DNA of 64,000 nt from Bradyrhizobium sp. B124 (GTDB lineage Bacteria > Pseudomonadota > Alphaproteobacteria > Rhizobiales > Xanthobacteraceae): contig NZ_CP152413.1 in the NCBI RefSeq assembly GCF_038967635.1, positions 3,596,001 through 3,660,000 of the forward strand, written 5' to 3'. A program made the position numbers and the translations under genes. Position 1 is the first letter of the stretch; each line of letters opens with the position of its first letter. Below are positions 27,355-36,125 of the stretch, piece by piece. The notes under the pieces were generated by a model. The model worked only from the letters and a program-made list of their open reading frames with translations. It had not been told where the DNA came from and searched no databases.

Positions 27355-27971
27355 AGGCTGCCTACAGGAAGCGCTCAAAATGCGCGGCCATGCCCTTTTC
27401 ATACGAAACCTTTCAGCTCTATTCGGGCCTTAATGGCGATGAGACACTGAAGCTTGTTACGCCGTCGTTCAAGGAAGACGAGCGAAAGCAAATGCTCAAG
27501 GATGCTGGGAAATACTACGAGCAAACCTATCTTCCCTTGGTCCGGCCCTTCGAGGGCGTGCGCGCGCTTTTCACCGCAATCAAGCAATCGGGTGGCGCCA
27601 TCGCCTTCGCAACGGACTGCAAAGGAGCGCCGCTGAAGGTCTATCGCGGCCTCCTCGGCGTCGACGACCTTGTCGATTATATCGCTTGCGGCGATGATAT
27701 TCCCAAGGGCAAGCCCGATCCCGCGGTGATTGATCTCGCAGTCAAAGAGCTTGGCCTCCCTGCCGGGCGTTGCGTGATGACCGGCGATACGCCTTACGAT
27801 TGCGCCGCTGCGGCCGCCGGAGGCGTGACCGCGATGGGTCTTTTGAGCGGCGGTTTCGCGCGCGACGCGCTGCTCGAAGCAGGCGCCATTGATGTTCTGG
27901 AACAAATCGCAGAGCTTGAGGGGCTCTTCTTCGACGAGGAAAAGGACCCTCACGAAAGAAGACATTTCTGA
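27355..27971 (+). pseudogene. HAD-superfamily phosphatase, 5'-truncated second copy
   Basis: Homologous to the gene at 2-685. Homology begins in one frame (LQEALKMRGHA, 27355-27390) and, after a shift in CCCTTTTC near 27395, continues from ATG 27390 (SYETFQLYSGLNGDETL), then ATDCKGAPLKV, GDDIPKGKPDP and MTGDTPYDCAAA to TGA 27969-27971. The motif I segment with the nucleophile Asp is absent because the gene joins the HEPN fragment upstream. The downstream 193-codon frame is otherwise clean. It cannot be an active HAD hydrolase. Confidence 0.8.
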
Positions 27972-28084
27972 CTGCGGAGTGAGCGTGTGCGCCCGTCGGC
28001 CTTTAAGGCCACGATTTATGTCGTGGGATACGCGGCGCGTGGTCGTGTTCGATGGTAAGCCGCATTCGGCCCGAGAGCCAGCTT

Positions 28085-28483
28085 CTATCGTTTGGCGGGA
28101 GGGCCGCTCTTGTTTCCAGGGAGCCCCTTTACGTTTGCTGGATCCTGTTCCTGCACTGGCAGGTTCGACCCCACAGTACCCTGCTTGGCCGCTGGACCGC
28201 TTTTGCCTCCGGGCGCCCCGCTGATTCCGGCCCCCGAATTCTGAGCGCTCGGTGACGAGGTCGCGCTGGATGGCGTACTGGCATGCGGGGGCTCTCCGGG
28301 TGGATGGGCAGAAGCCCCGGGCCGTTCCTGGTCGCCTACATAACCGGAGGCGCCGGAGTTATTCGTCTTAACACCCTTGTCGGCCTCTTCTTGCATACTC
28401 TGACCGGGTGCAGGCGTCTGGGCCGTTGCTGGGGCCAGTGCTGCGACGCTAATGATCACCGCTGGAATCAAATATGCCTTCAT
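28085..28483 (-). CDS. Secreted low-complexity protein
   Basis: 132 residues from ATG 28483. Signal peptide LIPAVIISVAALAPATAQ, then a Pro/Ser/Gly-rich, probably disordered mature part (GYVGDQERPGASAHPPGEP; GISGAPGGKSGPAAKQG and GLPGNKSGPPAKR, a repeated G-KSGP motif). Such exported proteins are common in Bradyrhizobium; role unknown, envelope or extracellular. Confidence 0.65.
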   Translation of the reverse strand: MKAYLIPAVIISVAALAPATAQTPAPGQSMQEEADKGVKTNNSGASGYVGDQERPGASAHPPGEPPHASTPSSATSSPSAQNSGAGISGAPGGKSGPAAKQGTVGSNLPVQEQDPANVKGLPGNKSGPPAKR

Positions 28484-28701
28484 GGCTTCCTCCTCGGCTT
28501 GCGTACCAATACATCCGGTATCTCAACATCTCATTCGAGCGAAACTTAACGCTGAGAAGCTTGCTGCAAGAGGCCCTGAGTGCGAGGAGAGCAGCTCGGA
28601 TGGATAGTGCACTGCGTTCGCGTCTCTTGGGCTGGACATTGCCGCACGGCCTTAGGCGCCAAATTCTATATCCCGAAAGAAGCTTCCACACGTGGCGTAG
28701 G

Positions 28702-29430
28702 CTATCGCTCGCTCAGATTTTCGCGAACTGCATTCATCCCGCTTTTGCCGACCTCTTGCAACCGTTCTAGAGTTTCCGCTCCCATGTCACTGGCTTCGGC
28801 CCTGAGCGTATCAGAGGCTTCGCGCATGCTCTGCGACACCGCTCCGGCTCGCGTTTTCATGTCAGCTTTAACACCGTCGCTGAACTCGCCAACCCATTCG
28901 TTCTCGAGATCGGACGCACTGAGCGCGCTCCCGAGAGCCGCTCCCACCGCAACGCCCATTGCACCAAGCAGAAGCGGTTGTCTTTCGAGCAGATCCGAAA
29001 GAGAGGACTGCACCTGCGCAATGGTTTCCCTTTGGGGCAACTTATCACCGACCTTACCGAAGCTTTCCTGCGCATAGGCGACGCCCTTATCTAGTCGATC
29101 CTTGATCGTACCTGCTGCGTTTGACACGGCATCGGACGCCGCGCTCCCAGCGTCGCGGAGCGTATCGCTGAGGGGCTGTGATGATCCGACGTCCATCTCG
29201 GAGGCCGTCGGAGGACTGTTGGTGAATTTTGGCGTCGGCCGGGCATCAGGCGCGTCGGTACCGGCTTTCGGCCAAACCGCCTCGCTTACCGAGCTAGCCG
29301 CGCTCTTCACTCTCGCGTTGCCGATTAACAGCCAAAGGGCGCCACCCCCAATGAGAATGCCGGCAAGTGGATTTTCGCGCACCGCTTCGCGCAAATTGTC
29401 AAGAAAGCCGCCGCTTTGTGTGCTGCTCAT
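28702..29430 (-). CDS. Membrane-anchored helical protein, last gene of stress operon
   Basis: 242 residues from ATG 29430, overlapping the upstream gene's stop by ATGA. One N-terminal hydrophobic segment (LAGILIGGGALWLLIGNA) and a second near residue 152 (LLLGAMGVAVGAALGSAL), with long Ala/Ser/Asp-rich helices between and after that resemble LEA-like or apolipoprotein-like repeats. Part of a four-gene overlapping unit (31363 to 28702) with an EcfG-type promoter, hence probably a stress-induced envelope-stabilising protein. That role is inferred. Confidence 0.7.
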   Translation of the reverse strand: MSSTQSGGFLDNLREAVRENPLAGILIGGGALWLLIGNARVKSAASSVSEAVWPKAGTDAPDARPTPKFTNSPPTASEMDVGSSQPLSDTLRDAGSAASDAVSNAAGTIKDRLDKGVAYAQESFGKVGDKLPQRETIAQVQSSLSDLLERQPLLLGAMGVAVGAALGSALSASDLENEWVGEFSDGVKADMKTRAGAVSQSMREASDTLRAEASDMGAETLERLQEVGKSGMNAVRENLSER

Positions 29431-29822
29431 CGCGCCATTTCCTTTACGGTGTTCTTGTCCTTCTCGAGCTGGCGGATCGTTTCGCGGGGCGCCAGATTGC
29501 GCGCGTCCAGCCGGTTCATGCCGACCGCAAACAACACGCCAGCGATGACCGCGGCCACGACTGCTGAGACAAGATAGGAGATCGGCGGTGACCAGCCGGC
29601 CGCGATTAAGGCGGCGGACAGCGCGAAAAGCGCCATGACAAGCGCCGGGATGACCAAGATCGCGCCTGCGGCGAAGAAGCCTACCGCATGACTAACCTGC
29701 CGGATCTTCTCGTCGAGCTCGGCCTTGGCGAGATCGACCTCGTTCTGGAAGAGCTTGGCGAACTGCGAGAGGGCGTCGCCGAGCAGGGCCGAGATCGTCC
29801 GAATATCCGATTGCGTAGTCAT
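29427..29822 (-). CDS. Phage-holin-3-6-type (DUF1469) membrane protein
   Basis: 131 residues from ATG 29822, overlapping both neighbours by ATGA. KLFQNEVDLAKAELDEKIRQ amphipathic helix is followed by two membrane helices (AVGFFAAGAILVIPALVMAL; YLVSAVVAAVIAGVLFAVG). This is the pattern of the widespread DUF1469 holin-superfamily proteins, which are chromosomal stress or envelope proteins in Rhizobiales rather than lysis genes. Confidence 0.8.
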   Translation of the reverse strand: MTTQSDIRTISALLGDALSQFAKLFQNEVDLAKAELDEKIRQVSHAVGFFAAGAILVIPALVMALFALSAALIAAGWSPPISYLVSAVVAAVIAGVLFAVGMNRLDARNLAPRETIRQLEKDKNTVKEMAR

Positions 29823-30358
29823 GACGCGTCCTCGCTTCGTGAGGACGAAGACTCTTTCCCCGAAGCCTTTAGGAAACGGACAGCGGCGAAGCCGGCGAGC
29901 ACGGACAGTCCAAGAAAAGCGGCGGGCTGCCGCCTGGCGAAATCGGTTGCCCCTTCAACGAGATCGCGGAAAGTGCCCTCGCGAACCTTTCCGGCGGCGC
30001 CTTGCACATAGTCGGCGGCGGAATTTATCCCGCGCGCAGCAAAGGGAGCGTCGGTCTCGAAAGCATGGGCGGCTTGGCGGATGTTGCCAGCAAACCGGCT
30101 TACGAAATCCGCCCCCGAGCGCTGTTGCGCCTCGGCCTTGTCGCGGAAGCGATCAGCGGCTCCTTCGGCCACCTCCATGGCCTGGTCGGCAGCCTCCTTG
30201 AACTTGTCGCGTGCGAGGTCGGTTGAGGCTCTAAGCGCATCGCCTGCGCGTTGCCTTACCTCCGCGCCAGCATCGGCCACCTGGTCCCTCAGGTTCGAGG
30301 CGGTCGAGCCTTGGCTTTGAGAAGAGCCTTTCTGGGTATAAGGGTCGAAGTCGGTCAT
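29819..30358 (-). CDS. Helical membrane-associated protein of stress operon
   Basis: 179 residues from ATG 30358, overlapping the upstream stop (ATGA). Long Ala/Arg/Asp-rich amphipathic helices (DQVADAGAEVRQRAGDALRA; ADQAMEVAEGAADRFRDKAE) and a C-terminal hydrophobic segment (FLGLSVLAGFAAVRFL). Resembles LEA-like and DUF883-like stress proteins. Same operon as its neighbours. Confidence 0.7.
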   Translation of the reverse strand: MTDFDPYTQKGSSQSQGSTASNLRDQVADAGAEVRQRAGDALRASTDLARDKFKEAADQAMEVAEGAADRFRDKAEAQQRSGADFVSRFAGNIRQAAHAFETDAPFAARGINSAADYVQGAAGKVREGTFRDLVEGATDFARRQPAAFLGLSVLAGFAAVRFLKASGKESSSSRSEDAS

Positions 30359-31363
30359 GACGGTCTCTCTTCCGTTCGCGAAGGATCAAATGCCGCTGTC
30401 ACGATGTCGTCGGCCGCTTCCTTCAGTTTGTCGGACATATCCTGTGTCATGCGGGTGGCATGTTTGCCGAGATCCGCATCCGATACGCTTTTCTTGGCAG
30501 CATCGGCTGCCGACAACATTGCTTCTTTGGCAGTCTCAAACCCGGACTGGGCGGCTTTGCTTGCGGCATGCTTCAGGTTATCGCTTGCCTTGCCGATCGC
30601 GGCAGCTTCGGCCTTGGTATCGGGAAGGGAAGCCGCGATAATCGCGCCGATCCCAATCCCGAGGCCGCTGATCAGTGCGGCGTTCTCATGGAACACCTGA
30701 CGGACGGTTTCCGGCGCAGCAGTGGCCTTGTCACGCGTGGTTGAGCGAGCCCGCTCGAGTCCGTCTTTGGCCGCTTCGGACGCAGCATCGAAGCCGGCTT
30801 TCACCTTGCCGCTTGTCTGGGTCGCCCGGTCCTTCAGGTCGCTTACGAGATCGGTCGCCTTTGCTTGGGCTTCGCTCGCGAGTTCCGCGGCGTGTCGCCC
30901 GGTCGCGGCCACCGTAGCTGCCGCGTCCTCGTTGAAGGACTGCATCCGCCCGGCGGCTTCGCCGGCCATTGCTCTGGTCCTTTCTACCGCCGGGGCTGCC
31001 ACTTCCGCGGCGCGGGTACGCACAGTCTTCGAACTCAGGGCAACGCCGGCCACAATCATCAGGAGGGGCAGCGGAAAGCCGCGTGCCAGCCGCAGCGCAG
31101 GAACCGCGACGGCGGTCCCGGCAGCAAGCGCCTGCATCGGGTTATCCATCGCTTGTTGCTTCAGCGTATCGAGCCAGCTTTGTGTCTTGCGGCTCACGAA
31201 CTCGGACACCTCCGACTTGATGCCTTGGCGAGACCTTGTAGCGGAGGTCTTCTGCGGTGTCAGTTATCTGCTCTCTTAGCCGATCAACGGTCGCCGCGAG
31301 CTGCGCGCGGCTCCGCTCGGACTCTTCTCGCAACTCCTGAACGGATCGCGTCGTCATGGCCAT
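30355..31363 (-). pseudogene. DUF3618-type membrane protein, single-base frameshift
   Basis: From ATG 31363: TTRSVQELREESERSRAQLA, then DRLREQITDTAEDLRYKVSP, the DUF3618 N-terminal helix. One extra C (rightward strand) at 31223/31224 shifts the frame; the next frame reads IKSEVSEFVSRKTQSW, QQAMDNPMQALAAGTAVAVP (membrane segment), then about 200 residues of Ala-rich helices to 30355. A restart at ATG 31209 would give 284 residues lacking DUF3618. It is the first gene of the four-gene operon, with an EcfG-type promoter 35 bp upstream. Sequencing error is possible here because the rest of the operon is clean. Confidence 0.8.
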
Positions 31364-31397
31364 CACCGCCTTAGTGCCTTTATCGCGCTTGTTCAAA

Positions 31398-31423
31398 AAC
31401 GAACGCGCCCTCTGAATCGTTCC
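31398..31423 (-). promoter_or_regulatory. EcfG-type general stress promoter of the DUF3618 operon
   Basis: Leftward strand GGAAC (31423-31419), 17 bp, CGTT (31401-31398), followed by TTTG. Ends 35 bp before the operon's first ATG at 31363. Confidence 0.75.
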
Positions 31424-32026
31424 TCGGTGACCCTGGGGGTCACGTGCCTCTACACTCGTGGCGCCGGACTTCGCCGGCTCGGCGCTGAAAGCACCGCGCC
31501 GTCCCATCGGACAAAGCTTTGCGCCGCTCATACAGAGTTTCGATGAGCAGCGTCCCAGCCCGACCCCAATCGGCCCACTCACGGCACCAGCTGCGAGCCT
31601 AAAGGGAGACCGATGAGAGGGGCTGGTATGGCGGGTCACCCCGGAGTGGCCGCGCAGCCTATCGCTGGCCGCCTTCCCCACCCCGTACGAGGACGCCTGG
31701 AAAGTCGTAACCAGGAGGGACGGAGCGCAGCAGAGGCGATTAGCAAACGTGGTCGTGTCGTGCCGCGGCCGGGGCGCCCGAGACCTGAAGCCAGCCAGGC
31801 GACGACCCGGGAAGAATTCGAGGCCGCCATCAGGCTCGACCGACGGACCTATCCGCACAGCACCTCCTTAAACGGCGAGCGAGGTAGGTCAAACACGTCA
31901 GCGCGATAGTAATCCAGCGCCCCCGACGTGTTGCGCTCAGCGCCGCGGGAGCCGCGGCCCGGACGGAGCCCGGCCTGATTGGAACAACGCGGGGCCTGCA
32001 AGCCTTGAAGTACGTTCAATCAGGAC
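31424..32026. other. Gene-free stretch
   Basis: About 600 bp between the operon promoter and the YihY gene. Frames on both strands are Arg/Pro/Ala-rich with no conserved pattern. GGAAC occurs at 31979 but no CGTT follows at the right distance. Confidence 0.4.
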
Positions 32027-32956
32027 GTGGCCATGGCGGCGACTTGGAGAATTCTCAAGCAGGCCATGAGCGGTTTTCTCGCCCATGAAGCATTAAGCAG
32101 GGGCGCCGCTATCGCCTTCTATGTTGTGACTTCACTCGCGCCCGTCCTCCTGATCGTGGTGGCGATTGCCGGCCTCGTATTCGGGGCGGACGCAGTGCGT
32201 GGCAGCCTCGTGAAGGAACTGAGTGGACTGTTCGGGCAGCAAGGCGGCGAACTGATCCAAACCATGCTCGCGCGGTCAAGCGACAAATCATCCGGCGCGG
32301 CGGCGTCGATTCTGGGTGCGGTGACTGTGATCATCACGGCGTCCGGCGTCTTCAGCGAAATGCAGAGCGGATTGAACCGCGCCTGGGAGGTCAAATCACC
32401 CGATCAACCTTGGTCTTCCTTGATCCGCACGCGCGCTGCGAGCCTGGGGCTCGTCGCTGCGCTGGGCTTCCTTCTGATGGTTTCCTTGGCCGCAAGTACG
32501 GCCCTCGGCGCGCTCGGCAATTATTTCGGCACGCACGCGGCTTTCGCGCTCCCGTTGCTGTCGCTTTTGAATACCGTCGTCTCGATAGCGCTGTTTACCG
32601 CGCTGTTTGCCGCCATCTTCAAGGTGCTGCCGGACGCGCCCATCGCCTGGCGCGACGTCATCGTCGGGGGCTTCGTCACTGCTATCCTGTTCACGATCGG
32701 AAAATCGTTGATCGGCTGGTACCTCGGGACGACTGCTGCCAGCTCCGGCTACGGCGCGGCTGGCGCCCTACTCTTGATTCTGCTGTGGGCCTATTATTCC
32801 GCGCAAATTCTTTTGTTTGGCGCCGAACTCACGCGCGCCATGGCCGGGCCCACGCCAAAACCCGGCGATCAACAAGAGAATGGGGACGGTCGCCCGAAAC
32901 CAGCCTTGCTTCAGCTGGACGATCGTGACACTTGGCAGCCGCACCGCTTCATGTAG
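32027..32956 (+). CDS. YihY/BrkB-family inner membrane protein
   Basis: 309 residues from GTG 32027 (ATG 32033 also possible). Conserved AFYVVTSLAPVLLIVVAIAG, the SGVFSEMQSGLNRAWEV region typical of the family, and SLIGWYLGTTAASSGYGAAG followed by LLILLWAYYSAQILLFGAEL. Six hydrophobic segments are visible. The family was once called ribonuclease BN, but that assignment is not supported for YihY-type proteins; its role is unknown. The C-terminal tail is polar. Divergent from the DUF3618 operon. Confidence 0.85.
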   Translation: MAMAATWRILKQAMSGFLAHEALSRGAAIAFYVVTSLAPVLLIVVAIAGLVFGADAVRGSLVKELSGLFGQQGGELIQTMLARSSDKSSGAAASILGAVTVIITASGVFSEMQSGLNRAWEVKSPDQPWSSLIRTRAASLGLVAALGFLLMVSLAASTALGALGNYFGTHAAFALPLLSLLNTVVSIALFTALFAAIFKVLPDAPIAWRDVIVGGFVTAILFTIGKSLIGWYLGTTAASSGYGAAGALLLILLWAYYSAQILLFGAELTRAMAGPTPKPGDQQENGDGRPKPALLQLDDRDTWQPHRFM

Positions 32957-33140
32957 ATTCCGACAGGGTGAGACTGGCGCGGATGTCGAGCGCATAAGTC
33001 GCCGCAACCGGGTCACGCGTGCCAAGGAACGGGCGGCACAAGCGACGCAACGCGCCTCCGGTGACGCGGGGCGGGTTCAAGCGAGACACCCGGCACGGAG
33101 CCCACCAACCGCCGCCGTACGAAACCGCAGGCCGTCTCAA

Positions 33141-33402
33141 TCACCAGCGATGCCAGTACGCCATCCCCAAGGGTGCGGTCCATAGAACCGGGGGCCGTAA
33201 TATCCATAGGCGCCGTAAAGTTCGGACGCCAGTGGCAGCGGCCCCATGGATTACAGACCCAGCGCAACTGATCCAGGTTCGCGTTGTCGCCGGCAAGGCG
33301 GCCCGCTTCCGGCAACCCGTTCGGCATCGCCCAAGCCGAGTTGGCAACAAGGGTTATGCCTCCGAACAGGGAGAGCCCGATCACAGCTTACTTGAGTTTC
33401 AT
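33141..33402 (-). pseudogene. Gly/Tyr-rich secreted small protein, early stop and frameshift
   Basis: ATG 33402 is preceded by AAAGGAGG, but the fifth codon is TAA (33388-33390, probably Tyr originally): MKLK stop AVIGLSLFGGITLVANSAWA. The signal peptide and mature start (LDQLRWVCNPWGRCHWRPN) follow, then a one-base shift near 33218 leads to YGAYGYYGPRFYGPHPWGW and TGA 33141-33143. The CNxxGRC motif is shared with the intact protein at 59129-59446. Two independent lesions point to true decay. Confidence 0.75.
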
Positions 33403-33855
33403 GGCAGCCTCCTTTGTCGGAAGCTACAACTTCGCGCAGTCAGTTTGTTGCACAAACGTGCGGTGGCTTTTCATGTTTGTGAACAAGCCTTAGCGACGCC
33501 CGCCTATCACTGCTTCTTCCGCGAGAGCTGATTTTGATGGGTGGATTTCGGGCGGGGGACGATCTCGACCCCGGGGTTCGAGAGGATGACTTCCGCCATC
33601 AACCAACGGCCCAGCGATTGCGACCGAGTCTGGATCCGTTTTCCGGCCAGCCTTGGGGGTTTGAACAAAAAAAGCCGGAGGCAGTCAATAATTTCGGCGG
33701 GAGGTCGAGGACATTGAGCCCCAGTTGTTCGACGCGGATCAGACTACGGTCAGCGGCGCCGGGTCGGCGCTCGCCGGCTGACGCTTCTTCGAGATATTGA
33801 ACGGCTCGTTGCAACAACGCTGCGGCAACCGCGTCCTCTCTTGGAGGAGACGGCC
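33403..33855. other. Gene-free stretch
   Basis: About 450 bp. A leftward 72-codon frame (33599-33817) contains one helical segment but no family pattern or ribosome binding site. Nothing else recognised. Confidence 0.35.
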
Positions 33856-34087
33856 ATGACTGACGAAGATCGCTACAAGCTGCACGCCACAGTCGAGCAA
33901 TACTGTGCCTTGCTGGCGGAGACCACTGACCCGATGGGGACGGCTGTTGTTGAGAGACATCCTGGCGGAACTTGAATATGCGGAGAACCAGCTCTCGGCC
34001 GGCTCAGTTGACGAAGCTGCGCAAAGCCCACCTTCGCACAAAACGCCCCCGGCGGGTGAAGGCGGGCCCTCGGGCACCGGAGGGTGA
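33856..34087 (+). pseudogene. Short helical protein, frameshifted
   Basis: ATG 33856 with GGAGGA upstream: MTDEDRYKLHATVEQYCALL, AETTDPM, then a shift near 33935; the next frame reads RLLLRDILAELEYAENQLSA and a Pro/Ser-rich tail to TGA 34085-34087. The two halves join into a helical-hairpin protein of a type common in rhizobia. Confidence 0.65.
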
Positions 34088-34279
34088 GGGACCCACGCGA
34101 CTGACAACGGCATGGCATACCCCGAAACGCTCCGAATGGATTCCCTGGCTTGTGTTCACTTTTGGCCCGTCTTACGCCAGGCTCTTTGATAAACTCTGCA
34201 TTGACCCAGTCGATGAGCATAAGCTTTGCCCTGCTTAGCCGGGTTCCGCGGTATTCGCACCTCGACGCGGGCGACCTCG

Positions 34280-34408
34280 ATGAATGATCTCCTTGAGTGC
34301 CTGCGACGTGCCATCCTGCAATCGGGTCGTGCCGATCTGATGATTGCCGCGACCGCGTCCTTCCTTGCCTGGATGATCGTGCAGGGTCTTAGGGGCGTGG
34401 CCGGCTGA
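34280..34408 (+). CDS. 42-residue membrane peptide
   Basis: MNDLLECLRRAILQSGRADL then MIAATASFLAWMIVQGLRGV AG. One hydrophobic helix after a short charged head. Ribosome binding site weak. Lies just upstream of the EcfG-type promoter of the PRC-barrel gene. Confidence 0.35.
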   Translation: MNDLLECLRRAILQSGRADLMIAATASFLAWMIVQGLRGVAG

Positions 34409-34435
34409 GTAATTTTCCATCGTGCGCGCAATCCA

Positions 34436-34460
34436 GGAACATCTCGCCTTCGGCACCGTT
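34436..34460 (+). promoter_or_regulatory. EcfG-type general stress promoter
   Basis: GGAAC (34436-34440), 16 bp, CGTT (34457-34460) followed by TG. Exact consensus; 30 bp before the PRC-barrel ATG at 34490. Confidence 0.8.
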
Positions 34461-34489
34461 TGTCCGTTTTCAAAGCAGAGGAGGGCCTC

Positions 34490-34852
34490 ATGGCCACAGA
34501 ACAACGTGAGACAGGCACCCTGATCGGTAGCGATAAGGTGGAAGGCACGGCCGTTTACGGCGCCGACAATCAAAAGATCGGCTCGATCGAGCGGGTGATG
34601 ATCGACAAGCTGAGTGGCAAGGTTTCCTATGCGGTGCTGAGCTTCGGCGGCTTCCTCGGCATCGGCGATGATCACTACCCCCTGCCCTGGCAATCGCTGA
34701 AGTACGACACAGCACTCGGCGGATACCGGACCAACATCACCCAGCAGCAGCTGGAAGGCGCACCAAAGTACGCCGATGAGACGAGCTGGAATTGGGAGGA
34801 TACTTCGCGGACACGCGCTGTTAACGACTACTATGGCGTCACGGGTCTCTAG
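34490..34852 (+). CDS. Cytosolic PRC-barrel domain protein
   Basis: 120 residues from ATG 34490 with GAGGAGG upstream. TLIGSDKVEGTAVYGADNQK, GSIERVMIDKLSGKVSYAVL and GFLGIGDDHYPLPWQSLKYD are the classic PRC-barrel strands. A short C-terminal extension ends in DYYGVTGL. No signal peptide, unlike the PRC protein at 43.1-43.6 kb. Exact EcfG-type promoter upstream; stress-induced in inference. PRC barrels commonly bind RNA or protein partners. Confidence 0.85.
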   Translation: MATEQRETGTLIGSDKVEGTAVYGADNQKIGSIERVMIDKLSGKVSYAVLSFGGFLGIGDDHYPLPWQSLKYDTALGGYRTNITQQQLEGAPKYADETSWNWEDTSRTRAVNDYYGVTGL

Positions 34853-35106
34853 CGAGGCTTCGCGCAATCAGATCGTTGGTATCGTCGAGCCTCGGAAGAT
34901 GCCACGTCCTAGAAGGAGCCGTTGCCTACCTCCGCACCGCGCATCAATTGCTTGGAACGGCAACATGCGTTCACGTCAAGCTGCTCGCACGGACCGCGTT
35001 TGCTTTGCCAACCTTGCTATCGCTCCAAGCGGGGGACGTTCGGCGCAATAATCGGACCAAGCCTTGGACTTTTTGAGAAGTGGCGGCGCGCTGAGGATCT
35101 AGGGCG

Positions 35107-35536
35107 ATGACGCCCGAGGTGGCGGCGGCGCTGGCGAGCCTCGAATATGGGTGCACCGACTTTCGGCGCCGGAGGAGGAGACCTTTTTTCGCGGGTTCGA
35201 CCTCCTCGAGGCGCACGGCGTCCCGGGCCGGCACTGGATGGCCTACATGTCATCGGGTTCGACAAGCGGGAGACGTGGGACCGCATCAATCACCGGTTCG
35301 ACCGGATGGTCGCGCGCGGGGTCCGCCCCTACCCCATGCCCTTCGGTCAGACGCGCCGCGACCTGAAGCACTTCCATCGTTGGGCGGTGATCACCCCTTC
35401 TCGGAATACGACCCGAAGATCGCATCCACCAGGTCTGCGGCACTACGTCGGCAGGGCCATGGCGTCCGGAGCCCAGCGGCGGCTTTTCTGGTTAGGAACG
35501 GTCTTCCCCCACGCCGGTTTCAGATATCATGAGTGA
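35107..35536 (+). pseudogene. Radical-SAM-like protein fragment, frameshifted
   Basis: One frame reads LSAPEEETFFRGFDLLEAHG and RHWMAYM; after a shift near 35240 another reads HVIGFDKRETWDRINHRFDR, MVARGVRPYPMPF and RDLKHFHRWAV. This resembles the C-terminal part of phage/plasmid-associated radical-SAM-type proteins (G(Y/F)DKxETWxRIxHRF). The Cys cluster is not present. The last codons overlap the start of the next gene. Confidence 0.5.
35495..35519 (+). promoter_or_regulatory. EcfG-like promoter (variant)
   Basis: GGAAC (35495-35499), 16 bp, GGTT (35516-35519) followed by TC. One base off consensus and only 9 bp from the ATG at 35529, so the message would be nearly leaderless. Confidence 0.45.
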
Positions 35537-35741
35537 GAGTTTGCCGATCCTGATCGAGAATGCAGTCCAGATCGCCTGGGAGTTTCTCGAAGGGTCTGGC
35601 GAGATAGTCGACGGTTATGAAACGAGCCAGTTTCTCGTGAACACGATACGGAGAATGGTTTTAGCGGGTGAGCGACGAAAGATCATGCTCGCTAACCGCG
35701 CCATCGAAGCTTACCGGAAGCGCACGCCTCAAGCCGCATGA
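35529..35741 (+). CDS. 70-residue conserved helical protein
   Basis: MSESLPILIENAVQIAWEFL, then EIVDGYETSQFLVNTIRRMV and GERRKIMLANRAIEAYRKR. Recognised as a small protein conserved in Bradyrhizobium-type genomes; function unknown. Its stop overlaps the start of the next gene (ATGA), so the two are translated together. Confidence 0.65.
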   Translation: MSESLPILIENAVQIAWEFLEGSGEIVDGYETSQFLVNTIRRMVLAGERRKIMLANRAIEAYRKRTPQAA

Positions 35742-35938
35742 TCGATCCCAATTGTCCCATCTGCCATGGTCTGGGCTGGGTGTGCGAGAACTATCCGCAC
35801 CTCGCTTGGACCGAAAAGCCTACTTGCTGCCAGTGCGGTGCGGGGATGCCCTGCGAGTGCCAGAAATCAAAGGATGTCGACGAAGGCGTTCTTACCCCCG
35901 ACATCGGCGCTGTTATCTCTCGCGACGAACGTCCGTGA
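35738..35938 (+). CDS. Small Cys-rich zinc-ribbon protein
   Basis: 66 residues, ATGA overlap with the upstream gene. CPICHGLGWVCENYPHLAW, then CCQCGAGMPCECQ, a DnaJ-like CxxCxGxG knuckle followed by a second Cys cluster. Conserved in rhizobia. Probably a metal-binding accessory protein. Confidence 0.65.
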   Translation: MIDPNCPICHGLGWVCENYPHLAWTEKPTCCQCGAGMPCECQKSKDVDEGVLTPDIGAVISRDERP

Positions 35939-35984
35939 ACCTCTTCCCCGATTTTTTGCCAGTCCTGAATTGGCTGCCATTTTA

Positions 35985-36064
35985 CTGCGCTTGGTCAGCG
36001 TCTTGGTAAGTGGGTTCTTCAACTCCGGGCGCTTCTCTTCTTCACGGCACCCTTGCGTATCATG
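35985..36064 (-). pseudogene. Decayed second copy of the Lys-rich small protein
   Basis: Leftward from ATG 36064 the frame reads MIRKGAVKKRSA, then after a one-base shift LKNPLTKTLTKRSKMAA. This matches NARKGAVRKRSQLKNPLTK and TSTKRNKKGGEF of the intact gene at 22398-22574. Shortened at its start, frameshifted in the middle and lost at the 3' end. Confidence 0.7.
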
Positions 36065-36088
36065 GAACTAGTCGCGTCGGCATCGGTT
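36064..36088 (+). promoter_or_regulatory. EcfG-like promoter (variant)
   Basis: GGAAC (36064-36068), 16 bp, GGTT (36085-36088). Ends 37 bp before the ATG at 36126. One base off the CGTT consensus. Confidence 0.5.
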
Positions 36089-36125
36089 ATGCCACCGGTA
36101 CAATTAGTAATTGCCGGAGGAGCCC

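Noticed and set aside
31979..32010. EcfG promoter before YihY
   Set aside because: GGAAC is present, but the next CGTT is about 27 bp away, beyond the accepted 16-17.
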